Positions 1-9,212 of a stretch of DNA of 64,000 nt are shown piece by piece. A model generated the notes under the pieces. That model had not been told where the DNA came from and ran no database searches. It was given only the letters and a program-made list of their open reading frames with translations. The stretch lies in NCBI GenBank assembly GCA_964426135.1, contig CAYRPN010000001.1, positions 171,871 to 235,870 of the forward strand. Direction: 5' to 3'. Position numbers and translations under genes: made by a program. Within the stretch, counting starts at the first letter, position 1. Each line of letters begins with the position of its first letter. Source of the DNA: CAYRPN01 sp964426135 (GTDB lineage Bacteria > Planctomycetota > Phycisphaerae > Phycisphaerales > Phycisphaeraceae).

Positions 1-168
1 CGATACAGGCCTCTGAACCCAGGTCGTCTGGCACTTGGCGCAGTAGACCGCCGAGGTGCCGTCTGCTAAAGCCTCACCGGACTCGCCGGTGCTCTGGCAG
101 CCCGCCAAAGCGCCCGCGGCGAGGACAGCGACGCCAAAGACAAAGTTGAACGGTCGGAAGTGAAACAT
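1..168 (-). CDS. Putative small lipoprotein with a Cys pair (5' part only)
   Basis: The reading frame starts at 168 and runs off the left edge after 56 codons. A good ribosome site (AAGGAA, 7 bases before the ATG) supports this start. The first 24 or so residues form a lipoprotein signal peptide with a hydrophobic stretch and the lipobox LAGC, so the mature protein is probably anchored in a membrane. Residues 43-46 read CAKC, a possible metal or redox site. The family is not recognised. It lies next to an ECF sigma system and a metal-resistance island, so a metal-related role is possible but unproven. Confidence 0.55.
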   Translation of the reverse strand, partial: MFHFRPFNFVFGVAVLAAGALAGCQSTGESGEALADGTSAVYCAKCQTTWVQRPVS

Positions 169-420
169 GGGCGGTTCCTTTTGCTTGCCTGAACGGTTGC
201 GTTCGGCTTGTTTTCAGACACGGGCGCACGGGCTACATCGCACCTTGACGCCGGGTGGTGCCGTTGAACTTAATCAATGACAAATGATGCCATCATCACT
301 GCTAAACGATTTGGGAAGCACCAAAGGTTCAACGCAGAGAAGATTTTTCGAGAGACGTCACAGGAGTGGATCAGCGGATTCGGCGAAAAAATCAACCCCG
401 CGGCGGCAGACCGCCATGGC

Positions 421-1119
421 TCAGTAATGCAGGCTTGCCGTCAGCTTGACCAGATCGGCTTGGGGCAGATTACTCACTAGTGCAATAATGCGTTCAGGAT
501 CGGGCGGAGACACGATGTTGACCAAGCCCGCACCGCCCACGGCGAGCTTCTGGCCCTGTAATTGGACGTCTTCCATGTCCGAAAGGCGAAGATCGCGGAT
601 GTTTCCCACCACAACCGTCACGTTCTGATTCTGGGATTTCAGATGCAGGCATGCGACGCGAAAATCTCGCAATTCGTAGAGGCAGCACGCTTCGACGACT
701 GTGCCCTCCATTTCTGGAAAGCGAGGGGCGGCGGCCCACTTCTTGGACATTACGGCATTTGCTTCGCTGACGCTCGTGACGGCCGTGAGCGACTTGCCAC
801 CTTCGTGGTAATGTTCGTGGATAATCGCCAACTCATCAGGCGTCAGGATGTGGGGGCGGTCGGAGGTCTGTAGCCACAGGAAAGCGGTCGCACCCACGCC
901 GATCAGTACCAGTGCCGCGCAGGCCAACGGGACACGCCATCGCCTTGCACGCGGAATGGCTGCATCAGCAGCTTCGCGGATCTTGTTCGCTGCTTCATCG
1001 ATCTTGGCCTCTAGCCGACTTTTCAAACCAGAGGCATCGACGGGCATTCGGCCGAGTTTGGCGAGCCGCTCCGCGATGGCGCGCTCGGCGTCGTCAATAT
1101 TGTCGTCGTTGTCGTTCAT
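421..1119 (-). CDS. Membrane protein, likely anti-sigma partner of the ECF factor
   Basis: This 232-residue protein has an acidic and charged N-terminal cytoplasmic part of about 60 residues, one clear transmembrane helix (about 63-83, PLACAALVLIGVGATAFLWL) and a periplasmic C-terminal domain. The gene lies 138 bases downstream of the ECF sigma gene on the same strand, the usual arrangement for a sigma/anti-sigma pair. The periplasmic part contains His-rich and Cys pairs (HEHYH, ACC) that could sense metal or redox state. No canonical HxxxCxxC zinc anti-sigma motif was seen in the N-terminal part, so the anti-sigma role rests on topology and context. Confidence 0.6.
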   Translation of the reverse strand: MNDNDDNIDDAERAIAERLAKLGRMPVDASGLKSRLEAKIDEAANKIREAADAAIPRARRWRVPLACAALVLIGVGATAFLWLQTSDRPHILTPDELAIIHEHYHEGGKSLTAVTSVSEANAVMSKKWAAAPRFPEMEGTVVEACCLYELRDFRVACLHLKSQNQNVTVVVGNIRDLRLSDMEDVQLQGQKLAVGGAGLVNIVSPPDPERIIALVSNLPQADLVKLTASLHY

Positions 1120-1257
1120 GGACCCTTGTCAAAGAAGACAGGCGTTGGAACCTGACTGCCGCCTTCTCTTATCTGAACGTAAGAGAAGGATCGCCACGTT
1201 CAACCATTCTGCTTCATTTGCGTCGCGGCTCGTGGGAGTGATCGGTGCGACCCCGGA

Positions 1258-1986
1258 TCACGTTGCACAGGCGACGGGGCAGGGATTGGTGGCGGGGCAA
1301 TCTATCACGGGCGAGCAAATTTCTCTGGGGGCTTGAGACCGGACGCGCGCGGCGACCGGGGGCTGGTGGCTGGGTATGACTTGCGTCAGCCACTTCTTGA
1401 TCATCTGTCTGCCGCGGTACGCCCGAGATTTGACGGTACCGACAGGGACTCCCATGATTGCCGCCGCCTGTTCCTGGTCCAGTTGTTCGACATGCACGAG
1501 CAGCACCGTCCAGCGGATTTCGGAGGGCAATGCACGAAGCGCTTCGGCGATCACGTCGTCGTCAAACTGCTCCATCATCAGACGTGAATCGGTCCAGCGT
1601 TGATCCAGTTCCGCCGGTGTTGGCGCTATCGTCGATGAAGCGCCCTCATCGTCGAGGCTCTGGCATTCGGCGCACCGCGCGCTATGCCGCAGTTGGTCGA
1701 TGCGCGTATGTCGCATGATGGTCAGCAACCAAGCGCGAACATCGGTGCCTTCACGGAAGGTATCGAATGCTCTCCATGCCTTGAGAAGGGAATCCTGCAC
1801 GAGGTCCTCCGCCTTGACGAGGTCCCTGGTGAGGAAGCGAGCGGTTCGGAGTAAGTGCTCAAGGAACGGCCAGGCGATCTTCTTGAATCGGTCCCGAGCA
1901 TCGATTGGCGCGAGGCCCGCATTTCGCTGGAAGACGATGGCCGCCTGGGCCGTCTGCCGCGCGATCGTTGACTGGGTTCCTGGCAT
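1258..1986 (-). CDS. ECF-type RNA polymerase sigma factor
   Basis: The protein has the ECF layout. Region 2 lies at about residues 35-105, with AEDLVQDSLLKAWRAFDTF followed by VRAWLLTIMRHTRID. A linker follows, then region 4 at about 150-205, with ALPSEIRWTVLLVHVEQLDQ and the helix-turn-helix AAAIMGVPVGTVKSRAYRGR. It should direct RNA polymerase to a small regulon. The start at 1986 was chosen because the region 2 homology begins soon after it; an ATG three codons upstream (1995) is also possible, and longer extensions run into a terminator. The C-terminal tail of about 40 residues after region 4 is Pro- and Cys-containing and unusual. The membrane protein gene at 421-1119 is its likely regulator. 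Confidence 0.88.
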   Translation of the reverse strand: MPGTQSTIARQTAQAAIVFQRNAGLAPIDARDRFKKIAWPFLEHLLRTARFLTRDLVKAEDLVQDSLLKAWRAFDTFREGTDVRAWLLTIMRHTRIDQLRHSARCAECQSLDDEGASSTIAPTPAELDQRWTDSRLMMEQFDDDVIAEALRALPSEIRWTVLLVHVEQLDQEQAAAIMGVPVGTVKSRAYRGRQMIKKWLTQVIPSHQPPVAARVRSQAPREICSPVIDCPATNPCPVACAT

Positions 1987-2016
1987 AACGTGCATCCTCG
2001 GTCGTCGCCGCGAGCC

Positions 2017-2067
2017 AAAAAAAAGCCGACTGGGTTCGGCAAACAAAAGTGCCGTACCCAGTCGGCT
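2017..2067 (-). terminator. Rho-independent terminator of the glycoamylase gene
   Basis: Bases 2025-2066 form an inverted repeat (GCCGACTGGGT and ACCCAGTCGGC) with a partly paired inner loop. On the minus strand it is followed by eight T residues (A residues at 2017-2024). It sits between the end of the glycoamylase gene and the sigma factor start, so the two are probably separate transcripts. Confidence 0.85.
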
Positions 2068-2221
2068 TACTCGAAAACGGGCCTCCCGGTGTGGCGGGGC
2101 TGCCCTTGATCTAGTCATCCAACGCTCCAAGCCGATGACTGCTGACTTCGCGCTCCGCTGATAACTGACGGTAGTGCTGCTGATCGGGAGAAAGAAGCAG
2201 AATCTGGAAATCACGGTGGAT

Positions 2222-3583
2222 TTAGTCCAACATCGGCGATGAATCGATGGGTGGTGCCACTCCGACAGCTTTGGTTTTGACACGATCACTCCCCAACCAG
2301 CCGCCGAAAAAACCTGCCCGGCCCAGTCCTGCGACCAGATAGGGGCAGCCGCGCATCAAGCCCCAGATGAGTCCCGAGCGGTAGTTCTCGACCATCAGCA
2401 CAAGTGGCCCCTGGTTAAGCCCATAATTCCACGGCGACACCCAGCCGGGCGCGCCGGTCGGCACCGAGAACGTCGGGTTAAAACTGGCCGCCAGACCATA
2501 GCGGCAGTGGGTCGGCCCGACACCAAGATGGATCATCATGTTCTGGATCGTCGGCAGCACGATCTCCGGGGCGAACGGCAGCGAGGCGACCGCCGCCCAA
2601 GGTGCGATGGTGCCGTCGTCCGGCCCGAAGGGGGCGCCCCGCGCCAAGTAGTCATAAAAGCGGCGTTCAATGCCATCAATGCGGAGCGTGGCCGGCCCGG
2701 GACCGTCGCTCGCCGTAAGTCCCCAACAGCAATCGCAATGGTGGCTGAACTGGAGGGGGTTCCGGATCGCGTATTGTTGATGCACGAAGGTCGCTCGGCG
2801 GCTGTTCTCGAAGTAGTCGATGTCACGGGCCCGCATGAAATCGTCCCGGATAGCACGAAAATCGACCCAGACATGGGAGAACTGGTGGACGAAGAGCGGG
2901 CCGGCATACACAAACTCGTAACCGTATATCTTCTTCCAGCTGTAGGTAGAGGTGTACGCCGTGTAACTTTCCACAGGCAGCGGGTGAGTCGGCGAGCCGA
3001 GGCCCAGGAGATAGAGGATTGTGGCCTCGTCATAGCCTCGCCATCGATGCGGCAGGAACCCGTTCTCTGGCTTCCATCCATGCGTGACCGTGGCCTCCCC
3101 GTTCTGAGCCCACTGCCAGTCGGTGCGGCGGTAGAGCGCGTCTGCCAGTTCACGCACCTCGCGCTCTTCCGCCACGTCCCCATCGAAGTACAAGGCCGCG
3201 GTCAACGCCCCTGCGAGCAGGAACGTCGTGTCGATGGTGGACAGTTCACAGTCCCAGGCGCGCCGCCCGGTGTCCATGTCAAGGAAGTGATAGTAGAACC
3301 CCTTGTAGCCGGTGGCGTCCGGCTCAAGCCCTTGGGGGCTGGTCCAGAAAAACCGCAAGGTCGTCAGCGCCCGTGTCACCGCCTCGGTGCGAGTCAGCAA
3401 CCCCCGCTCGACGCCGACTGGATATGCCGCCAGCGCCAGCCCGACGGCGGCGATGCTGGAAGGGAAGCCCGGACGCGTGCAGTCCTTTACCAAACCATTC
3501 GCGGGGTTTACCTCGTTCACGAAGTACGCGAAAGCGTCGCGCTGAAGCCGGTCGAGCATGTCGTTGTATTGGCGTTGCGTCAT
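2222..3583 (-). CDS. Glycoamylase-family (alpha/alpha-barrel) protein
   Basis: The 453-residue protein resembles the bacterial glucoamylase-like family (Pfam Glycoamylase, PF10091), with the typical opening LDRLQRDAFAYF, the segment GLVKDCTR and SSIAAVGLALAAY. Later parts read PLFVHQFSHVWVDFR and WGLTASDGP, which match the family. The C-terminal part contains GAPGWVSPWNYGLNQGP and MVENYRSG. Members act on alpha- or beta-glucans, and the substrate here cannot be told. No signal peptide is seen, so it is probably cytoplasmic. It is followed by a strong terminator and preceded by a 180-base gap after the alcohol dehydrogenase. Confidence 0.8.
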   Translation of the reverse strand: MTQRQYNDMLDRLQRDAFAYFVNEVNPANGLVKDCTRPGFPSSIAAVGLALAAYPVGVERGLLTRTEAVTRALTTLRFFWTSPQGLEPDATGYKGFYYHFLDMDTGRRAWDCELSTIDTTFLLAGALTAALYFDGDVAEEREVRELADALYRRTDWQWAQNGEATVTHGWKPENGFLPHRWRGYDEATILYLLGLGSPTHPLPVESYTAYTSTYSWKKIYGYEFVYAGPLFVHQFSHVWVDFRAIRDDFMRARDIDYFENSRRATFVHQQYAIRNPLQFSHHCDCCWGLTASDGPGPATLRIDGIERRFYDYLARGAPFGPDDGTIAPWAAVASLPFAPEIVLPTIQNMMIHLGVGPTHCRYGLAASFNPTFSVPTGAPGWVSPWNYGLNQGPLVLMVENYRSGLIWGLMRGCPYLVAGLGRAGFFGGWLGSDRVKTKAVGVAPPIDSSPMLD

Positions 3584-3763
3584 GTGGATCCGCCCGCAAG
3601 GACTATTGCTGGAATTGGCGCCACGCCTGCTGGCAACCGCGCAGGAGTTGGTCTGCTACGACTGGGCCCCGTCCGCGAAATTCAGGAAGCTCAATCAACA
3701 TGGTATTGACCTTTCTTTACTCAAGTTTTGTTGACGTTTACGTCTCGGCGGGACCACAGTTCG

Positions 3764-4801
3764 TTAAGCCTCGATGAGCACCTTCAATGCTCGCGTGTTG
3801 GCAGCGTGCGTGAAGGTCTCATAGGCATCGAGGATGCGGTCGAGCTTGAAGCGATGCGTAATCAGGATCTTGGGGTCGAGCTTGCGAGACCGCAGAATGT
3901 TGAGCAGCATCGGAGTGCTGACGGTGTCGACCAACCGCGTGGTGATGGTGATGTTACGGTCCCACAGCTGCTCCAGATGGAGATCCACCTTGGTTCCATG
4001 CACCCCGATGTTGGCGATGGTGCCGCCCGGTGCGACAATGTTTTCGCACAACTCGAAGGTGGCCGGAATCCCCACCGCCTCTATGGCGGTATCGACACCG
4101 CGCTCGCCGGTCATCTTCATAATCGTTTCCACGGCCTTTCCGTCGGCGCTGTTGATGCCCGCCGTAGCGCCGAATCGCTTTGCTATTTCCAGGCGATTGT
4201 CATCGAGATCGATCATGATGATCTCGGCCGGCGAGTAGAACTGGGCGGTGAGCAGAGCGGCGAGCCCAATGGGCCCCGCGCCGACGATCGCCACGGTGTT
4301 ACCCGGCTGAACTTTCCCGTTGACGACGCCGCACTCGAAGCCCGTCGGCAAGATGTCGCTCAGCATCACCAGCGCTTCTTCGTCCGCACCGTCGGGAATG
4401 GGATAGAGGCTCGTATCCGCATAGGGAATACGAACGTACTCGGCCTGTGTGCCGTCGATGCGATTGCCGAGGATCCAGCCTCCGGTAGTGCAGTGCGAGT
4501 ACATGAGCTTCCGGCAATAGACGCATTTGCCGCAGGCGCTGATGCATGAGATCAGAACGCGGTCTCCCGCTTTGAACGCGGTGACCGCTGGCCCAACCTT
4601 GTCGATGATGCCGACGCCCTCATGGCCCAGAATGCGGCCGGGCTGACAACTCGGAACGTCACCCTTGAGGATGTGCAGGTCCGACCCGCAAATCGTCGTT
4701 TTAGTTATCTTGACGATCGCGTCGGTGGTCGCCAAGATTTCCGGCCTCGGACGCTCTTCTAAGGCTTTGGTCGCCAACCCCAGATAAACGAGAGCTTTCA
4801 T
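3764..4801 (-). CDS. Zinc-dependent alcohol dehydrogenase (MDR family)
   Basis: The protein oxidises alcohols or reduces aldehydes with NAD(P). The catalytic zinc site is visible (CGSDLHILKGD and GHEGVGIIDKVG), and so is the structural zinc site, which has four Cys in CGKCVYCRKLMYSHC. The Rossmann motif reads VAIVGAGPIGLAAL, followed by MIDLDDNRLEIAKRFGA. The length of 345 residues is standard. The start at 4801 has an AGGA site about 8 bases upstream; the ATG three codons earlier has no usable spacing. It may be co-transcribed with the glycoamylase downstream. Confidence 0.92.
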   Translation of the reverse strand: MKALVYLGLATKALEERPRPEILATTDAIVKITKTTICGSDLHILKGDVPSCQPGRILGHEGVGIIDKVGPAVTAFKAGDRVLISCISACGKCVYCRKLMYSHCTTGGWILGNRIDGTQAEYVRIPYADTSLYPIPDGADEEALVMLSDILPTGFECGVVNGKVQPGNTVAIVGAGPIGLAALLTAQFYSPAEIIMIDLDDNRLEIAKRFGATAGINSADGKAVETIMKMTGERGVDTAIEAVGIPATFELCENIVAPGGTIANIGVHGTKVDLHLEQLWDRNITITTRLVDTVSTPMLLNILRSRKLDPKILITHRFKLDRILDAYETFTHAANTRALKVLIEA

Positions 4802-4970
4802 CGCTGACATCCTATTGTTGTGAGTTGGGCGCGAGTGGCCCGTTGTATCATCGTGGGGCGAGTCGCAGATCGCAGACCCGCCCGTTTAACCGCGACTGTA
4901 TGAGTGATTCCATTATTGAACTGAGGGTTCGGGCATGGATTGAGGGCTCACGGTGTTCTCCCCGATCTGG

Positions 4971-5789
4971 CTAATGGTGCTTGTAAAGGCCAACGCCTTT
5001 GATGTCGTTCCACGCCGTCGTCTGATGACACTGGTTGCACTGGCTGACCTGCGCATGCGGCTGGCCCGCCATCTTCTGCGACACCATCTTGAAGTGCATC
5101 ATGTAGTGGCTCGGCGGGGCCTGATGGCACTGTGCGCAGTCCGTCGAGCGGGGTGACGGATGCCGGAACTCGGCGATTGTCCACTTCGCCGTCCCGTGGC
5201 ACTGGGCGCAGTCTTGGCCGAAGAGCTTGACGTGCCGATCCTTGTTGGAATGGCAAGCGGCGCAGTTCAAGACCGCCTCCTTCGGCGAGACGCTCGAACG
5301 GCCTTCCGACCCTTGGCCTGTGGGCTGGTGTTGGCCAATCCAGTCGAGGAGGTTTTTCCGCACCCGTTCGTTTTCAACGTCCGGCGAGTGGTCGGTTTTT
5401 AGTTGGCGAAAGCCGATGTCGGCCAGCGCAGGGTGGTCCATCTCGGTAGGGCGCTTGTCGATACCCCGATGCTCGCGGTGGCACTCCCGACAACTACCCA
5501 CGTTGGCATGAAACGCGGTCGGCTGGCGCTGGAGCAAAGTCTCATTGTTGGCGTGACAGGCGATGCAGTTGGCGGCCTCCACCCCCTTCACGGAGGTGTG
5601 ACAGGCGGCGCAGTTGTGTGCCAGAAACGAGTGCGCCCTGGAAAGCTCGCCGGGTTGGGCCATGCGCTGCCAAGACGCCTTGCTCAACACGTCGGAGCGT
5701 TCGCCGCCGGCATGACTCCCGAGGAAGTAGAACGCGCCAAACAACACCGTGATGATTGCCGCCGCGCCGGCGACGTGCCAGAGTTTCAT
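4971..5789 (-). CDS. Seven-haem c-type cytochrome, membrane anchored
   Basis: A 272-residue periplasmic electron carrier. An N-terminal hydrophobic helix (about residues 8-24) acts as signal or anchor. Seven CxxCH haem c motifs follow: CAACH, CIACH, CRECH, CAACH, CAQCH, CAQCH and CNQCH. Many extra His residues could be distal haem ligands. The ATG overlaps the stop of the b-type cytochrome gene upstream by four bases (ATGA), so the two are translationally coupled. It is the last gene of the redox operon 7674-4971 and probably hands electrons from the membrane cytochrome to a periplasmic acceptor, which is not identified. Confidence 0.9.
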   Translation of the reverse strand: MKLWHVAGAAAIITVLFGAFYFLGSHAGGERSDVLSKASWQRMAQPGELSRAHSFLAHNCAACHTSVKGVEAANCIACHANNETLLQRQPTAFHANVGSCRECHREHRGIDKRPTEMDHPALADIGFRQLKTDHSPDVENERVRKNLLDWIGQHQPTGQGSEGRSSVSPKEAVLNCAACHSNKDRHVKLFGQDCAQCHGTAKWTIAEFRHPSPRSTDCAQCHQAPPSHYMMHFKMVSQKMAGQPHAQVSQCNQCHQTTAWNDIKGVGLYKHH

Positions 5790-6529
5790 GAGAACCACCT
5801 TAGCCCGAAGTGAATCCCAGCCCAGATGTGCAGCGCGAGCAGCACGTAAAGGAGCACGGCAAGAACGAGGTGCATCGTCAGCCATCGGCTGCACCATCGC
5901 TTGAATAGCTCGTGCGTGCGGACCGCGTACTCCAGGTCCGCCACGGATTCGGCAAGCCTGATGACCTCACCGGCTGGGCCGCCGGACGAGAGATCGAGCC
6001 CCAACGATGCCAGGCCGGCCGCCAAGAGAGGTGCCTTTGGAAGGCCTCTCTTTTCAACGGGGGAGTTCTCGATCACGCCCCATGCACTATCCAGATCGCC
6101 TCGGGCAGTCTGCAAGAGAAGCAACTTGTCTTTGATCTCCCGGTTGACGAAGCTGAGCAGGTAGCGACCGATGAACCCGCTCACCACGACGAGCAGCATC
6201 ACTGTCGTCAGCGTGATGCCCAGCCAACTGTCGAATTTGTGGCCGGTGTGGATAATCCCCAGCAAGGGGCCCAGAATGCCCGCGTAGACGTGTAGCGTCA
6301 TCCATGACTGCAATGAAACGTGTGGCGTGATCCGAGCGTTGAGGAAGGCAATGCGCTTGACGGTCGGATACGCGAGCGGGACGAGCATGAGCACGGCCCC
6401 TGCGATCCCGAACACGGCCCCTATTCCGCTGCCCGCGAAGCGCGGTGAACGGTGGACGAGGAACCCGAGCCAGGCAAACAGCAAGACGCTGAGGACGCCG
6501 GCGACGACGATGCGCTCGCGTTCTTTCAT
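5786..6529 (-). CDS. Cytochrome b561-like membrane protein
   Basis: About 247 residues with hydrophobic helices at roughly 8-25, 35-55, 75-95, 105-130 and 215-240. His residues in the helices (LHVYAG, IIHTGHK, TMHLVL and LHIWAG) could hold b-type haems. The family match is to ferric-reductase or b561-like transmembrane cytochromes. The start at 6529 lies two bases after the reductase stop, and its stop overlaps the start of the seven-haem cytochrome. This order suggests an electron path from NAD(P)H through FAD and 2Fe-2S to haem b and then haem c. Confidence 0.75.
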   Translation of the reverse strand: MKERERIVVAGVLSVLLFAWLGFLVHRSPRFAGSGIGAVFGIAGAVLMLVPLAYPTVKRIAFLNARITPHVSLQSWMTLHVYAGILGPLLGIIHTGHKFDSWLGITLTTVMLLVVVSGFIGRYLLSFVNREIKDKLLLLQTARGDLDSAWGVIENSPVEKRGLPKAPLLAAGLASLGLDLSSGGPAGEVIRLAESVADLEYAVRTHELFKRWCSRWLTMHLVLAVLLYVLLALHIWAGIHFGLRWFS

Positions 6530-6531
6530 GG

Positions 6532-7674
6532 CTACGCCTCCACCGCGATGTCGCTCTTCGGCTTCGCCTGGCACGCGAGGATGATGCCGTTGGCCTTGTC
6601 GTCATCATCGAGAGCGTCCTGCACTGCCTGGTCGACCTCGCCACTCGTCATCTTCACCTTGCACACGCCGCAGGTGCCGATCCGGCACGAGAATTCGATG
6701 CCGATGCCGAGTTCCTCGGAGAGTTCGAGAACGGTCTGGTCGGCGCGAATCTTGGCCGACTTGCTGTTCGTCGAGAACGTGACCTGCGGACCTAAGGCCG
6801 GGGCGGTCGGTTTCAACGCGGTCCCGGCGGCGGCTGGGGCGGGCTTGACGGCTCCGAATTGTTCGGTCTTCAGGTTGTCCGGAGGAACGCCGAGTTCGGC
6901 GAGGATGGCTTTAGTCGCCTCCATCATCGGCGGCGGCCCGCACACGTGGATTCGCCGCGACGCCAGATCGGGGACCGTCTGCGTGAGGAGTTCCTTAGTG
7001 ATGCGTCCGCGCGGCCCCTTCCATTCCGTCCCTTCCGATCGGGTCATCGTGACCGCGACGTGCAGCTTCGGATTGGCACGCTGAAGCGCGGCAACCTCAT
7101 TCCCCAGGATGAAGTCGGCTGGAGTGCGGCAGGTAAAGATGAAGAAAATGTCTCCGGCCCACGCCTGCTCGGTTAGATACCGAGTGACGCTCACCATGGG
7201 CGTGATGCCGACGCCGGCCGAGATGAGGACGACGCTGTCCGCTTCCGTCCCGTCAAACGTGAACTTCCCGACCGGGCCTCCCGCTTCGATCAGGTCGCCC
7301 ACCTTTAGCAGATCGACGATGTGGCGTGACACCGCGCCCCGCGGCTCACGCTTCACGGTCAGCTCGACATATTCGCGCTGCGTTGGGGACGATGAGATGG
7401 AATAGGAGCGGTTCATTCTCGCGCCGCCGATCCAAAATGCGACGTTGAGAAACTGACCGGGCACAAAGGTGAATGGCAGGAAGCGGTCACGAGACGAGGG
7501 CAGGAGGCGAAACGTTTTCACGCTCGGCGTTTCCTCGACGATATTCCCAACCCGAAGGTGCCCTCGCCAATTCGCAGTCACAGGCGACGCTGAGGTCGCC
7601 TCCGATTTGGCTGCCGGTGTGGCTTTGGCGTTGGCCGCAGGCGACGCGGGTTTTTCGGGAAGCCGACGGCTCAT
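6532..7674 (-). CDS. FAD/NAD(P)-binding 2Fe-2S oxidoreductase
   Basis: A 380-residue reductase. After a low-complexity Ala-rich start it has an FAD domain (about 40-140) with RMNRSYSISSSPTQ, the family's RxYS flavin signature. A NAD(P) domain follows with SAGVGITPMVSV and HVCGPPPMMEA. The C-terminal plant-type ferredoxin domain has CRIGTCGVCKVKM and a later ILAC, giving the four Cys for a 2Fe-2S cluster. Similar proteins reduce hydroxylases, the hybrid-cluster protein or membrane cytochromes. It is the soluble entry point of the redox operon, directly upstream of the b-type cytochrome. Confidence 0.88.
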   Translation of the reverse strand: MSRRLPEKPASPAANAKATPAAKSEATSASPVTANWRGHLRVGNIVEETPSVKTFRLLPSSRDRFLPFTFVPGQFLNVAFWIGGARMNRSYSISSSPTQREYVELTVKREPRGAVSRHIVDLLKVGDLIEAGGPVGKFTFDGTEADSVVLISAGVGITPMVSVTRYLTEQAWAGDIFFIFTCRTPADFILGNEVAALQRANPKLHVAVTMTRSEGTEWKGPRGRITKELLTQTVPDLASRRIHVCGPPPMMEATKAILAELGVPPDNLKTEQFGAVKPAPAAAGTALKPTAPALGPQVTFSTNSKSAKIRADQTVLELSEELGIGIEFSCRIGTCGVCKVKMTSGEVDQAVQDALDDDDKANGIILACQAKPKSDIAVEA

Positions 7675-7676
7675 GT

Positions 7677-8516
7677 TTATTTCACCTCCGACGTGGCGGC
7701 GTTGGCGTCAGACGCGGGCGGCGCGGCTTTGCCGTTTGCCACAGGCGGCGGGGCTAACGGCGGTGCCGAGCCGGGGGGAGCGCCGGTCTCGATACGCTCA
7801 AAGAGCGCCGCTGCGCGGCGCATCTTGAAGAAGTACATGGCGACCATCGCCAGCGCGAACGCGATGAGGAGTACCATGGTGAAGAGGTGAAATAGCGAGA
7901 CGCCGAAGAGACCGCCGCGCGTTTCTACACCGTGTGGCGCTTGTAGACTCATTTCATCCTTAAACCATTGCAGGGCGACTTGGCGGGGTGGTTTGCCCTC
8001 GGCCAGCGCGTGCCGAGCGGCCAGGCCGCTCTCGAATCGCGCGAGGGCTTCGCGCGCCTGGGCCGTGGCTTCCTGCATGGCCGCGAAATCTTCCTTCTCT
8101 GCCGCTTCGCCCAGGCGGTCCAGTCCCTCCGACAAGAGGGCCACTCCCGAACGCATGCGCTCATCCGCCTGACGACGGACTTGCTCCCGCTGTTCGGGCG
8201 AAAGTTCCGGAACGCTCATCAGGGATGGATACAACTCCTTGGGCGGTGGCTTTCCCATTCCCTCCATCATCTTTTCCATGCCTTCCATGCCGCCGCCCAT
8301 CCCCTTCGCTGGTCCCTGATCGCCGGGGGCCATTACCGACGGTCCACCCTTGTCCTTTGCCTTATCCTGCCCGGGGTGGTGCTTTGCGTGCTCCTCCGGC
8401 GACACCTGGCCGTGAGCCAATGGCGACACAAACAGGAACAGCCACGGAATAAAAAAGAGCACAGGCCGCCTCTGTGTCTTTCGTCTAGCGCGTGAGTATG
8501 AACTTGTGCGTTTCAT
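7677..8516 (-). CDS. Exported membrane protein with Met/Gly-rich stretch
   Basis: 279 residues. It has an N-terminal signal (about 18-36), then a His/Lys-rich segment (HAKHHPGQDKAKDK) and a Met/Gly-rich stretch (GMGGGMEGMEKMMEGMGK) that could bind Cu(I). A charged helical region of about 100 residues resembles periplasmic metal-sensor or Spy-like helices. A transmembrane helix (about 205-230) and a Pro/Ala-rich tail complete it. It is the first gene of the redox operon, two bases before the reductase. No family is recognised. Confidence 0.7.
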   Translation of the reverse strand: MKRTSSYSRARRKTQRRPVLFFIPWLFLFVSPLAHGQVSPEEHAKHHPGQDKAKDKGGPSVMAPGDQGPAKGMGGGMEGMEKMMEGMGKPPPKELYPSLMSVPELSPEQREQVRRQADERMRSGVALLSEGLDRLGEAAEKEDFAAMQEATAQAREALARFESGLAARHALAEGKPPRQVALQWFKDEMSLQAPHGVETRGGLFGVSLFHLFTMVLLIAFALAMVAMYFFKMRRAAALFERIETGAPPGSAPPLAPPPVANGKAAPPASDANAATSEVK

Positions 8517-8561
8517 GTAGTAAGTGGTGGTGACAATGGGACGAGCGTTGAACGGGTCGAG

Positions 8562-9089
8562 CTATTCGCGACCGCCTGAGGTCCCTGAACCTTTGTGGTC
8601 GTGGCCCATACCGCCGCGTCCGCGATGGCCGGGCATCTCGTTCCACATGGCCGCGTGCGACCGGCCGCCGCTCCAGCAATTACGCCAGGCGAAGTCGCGA
8701 TGTTGTCCTTGGCCGCCGCCGTAGTGAATCCATCCCTTCGAAATCTTCCCGCCCTGCGCCCACTCCGCGTGACCGTAGAAGCGGCTGCAATACCCCGTCG
8801 GATCGCCCGGCATCGGGTGGGGCGTCAGGTCGGTCCGCTGGTCGCCCGAGCCGACGCTCATCGGCTCGGCTTTGATCGGCCGGACAGTCTTCAAGTCCTT
8901 GTCCCAGGTATGCACCATCAGGTCGCCGGTGTCCGCATCGGCCAGCAGTTCCGCATAGGTCTTGCCATCGTCCAGCGGCACGACATCCCCGCCGTTGGGT
9001 CCGGCCGTCGCGCGGTTACCAAAGAAGATGAAGTAAGCGCCTGCGGCGATCGCGATACCGATGATGACGCCGAGGAGGGTCTTGTTCAT
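8562..9089 (-). CDS. Exported protein, His/Gly-rich C-terminus
   Basis: 175 residues. An N-terminal hydrophobic segment (about 4-22) is a signal anchor. The middle contains NGGDVVPLDDGKTYAELLAD, where DDGKTYAEL suggests a small periplasmic domain, and the tail is rich in Gly, His, Arg and Asp (GHRGRGGMGHDHKG). The start at 9089 follows from the signal peptide; longer in-frame extensions have no signal. It lies upstream of the redox operon on the same strand. The family is not recognised; metal binding by the tail is a guess. Confidence 0.65.
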   Translation of the reverse strand: MNKTLLGVIIGIAIAAGAYFIFFGNRATAGPNGGDVVPLDDGKTYAELLADADTGDLMVHTWDKDLKTVRPIKAEPMSVGSGDQRTDLTPHPMPGDPTGYCSRFYGHAEWAQGGKISKGWIHYGGGQGQHRDFAWRNCWSGGRSHAAMWNEMPGHRGRGGMGHDHKGSGTSGGRE

Positions 9090-9212
9090 GGTTGTACCAT
9101 TCGTCCACGAATGTCTTTGATCTGACTTGCCGCCGACGCGGAGCGCTTGGTGCGAGACACAAACAACCATGTGTGCGCCCATCCGGGCCACGCACCCTGC
9201 GGGGAGTCGAAC

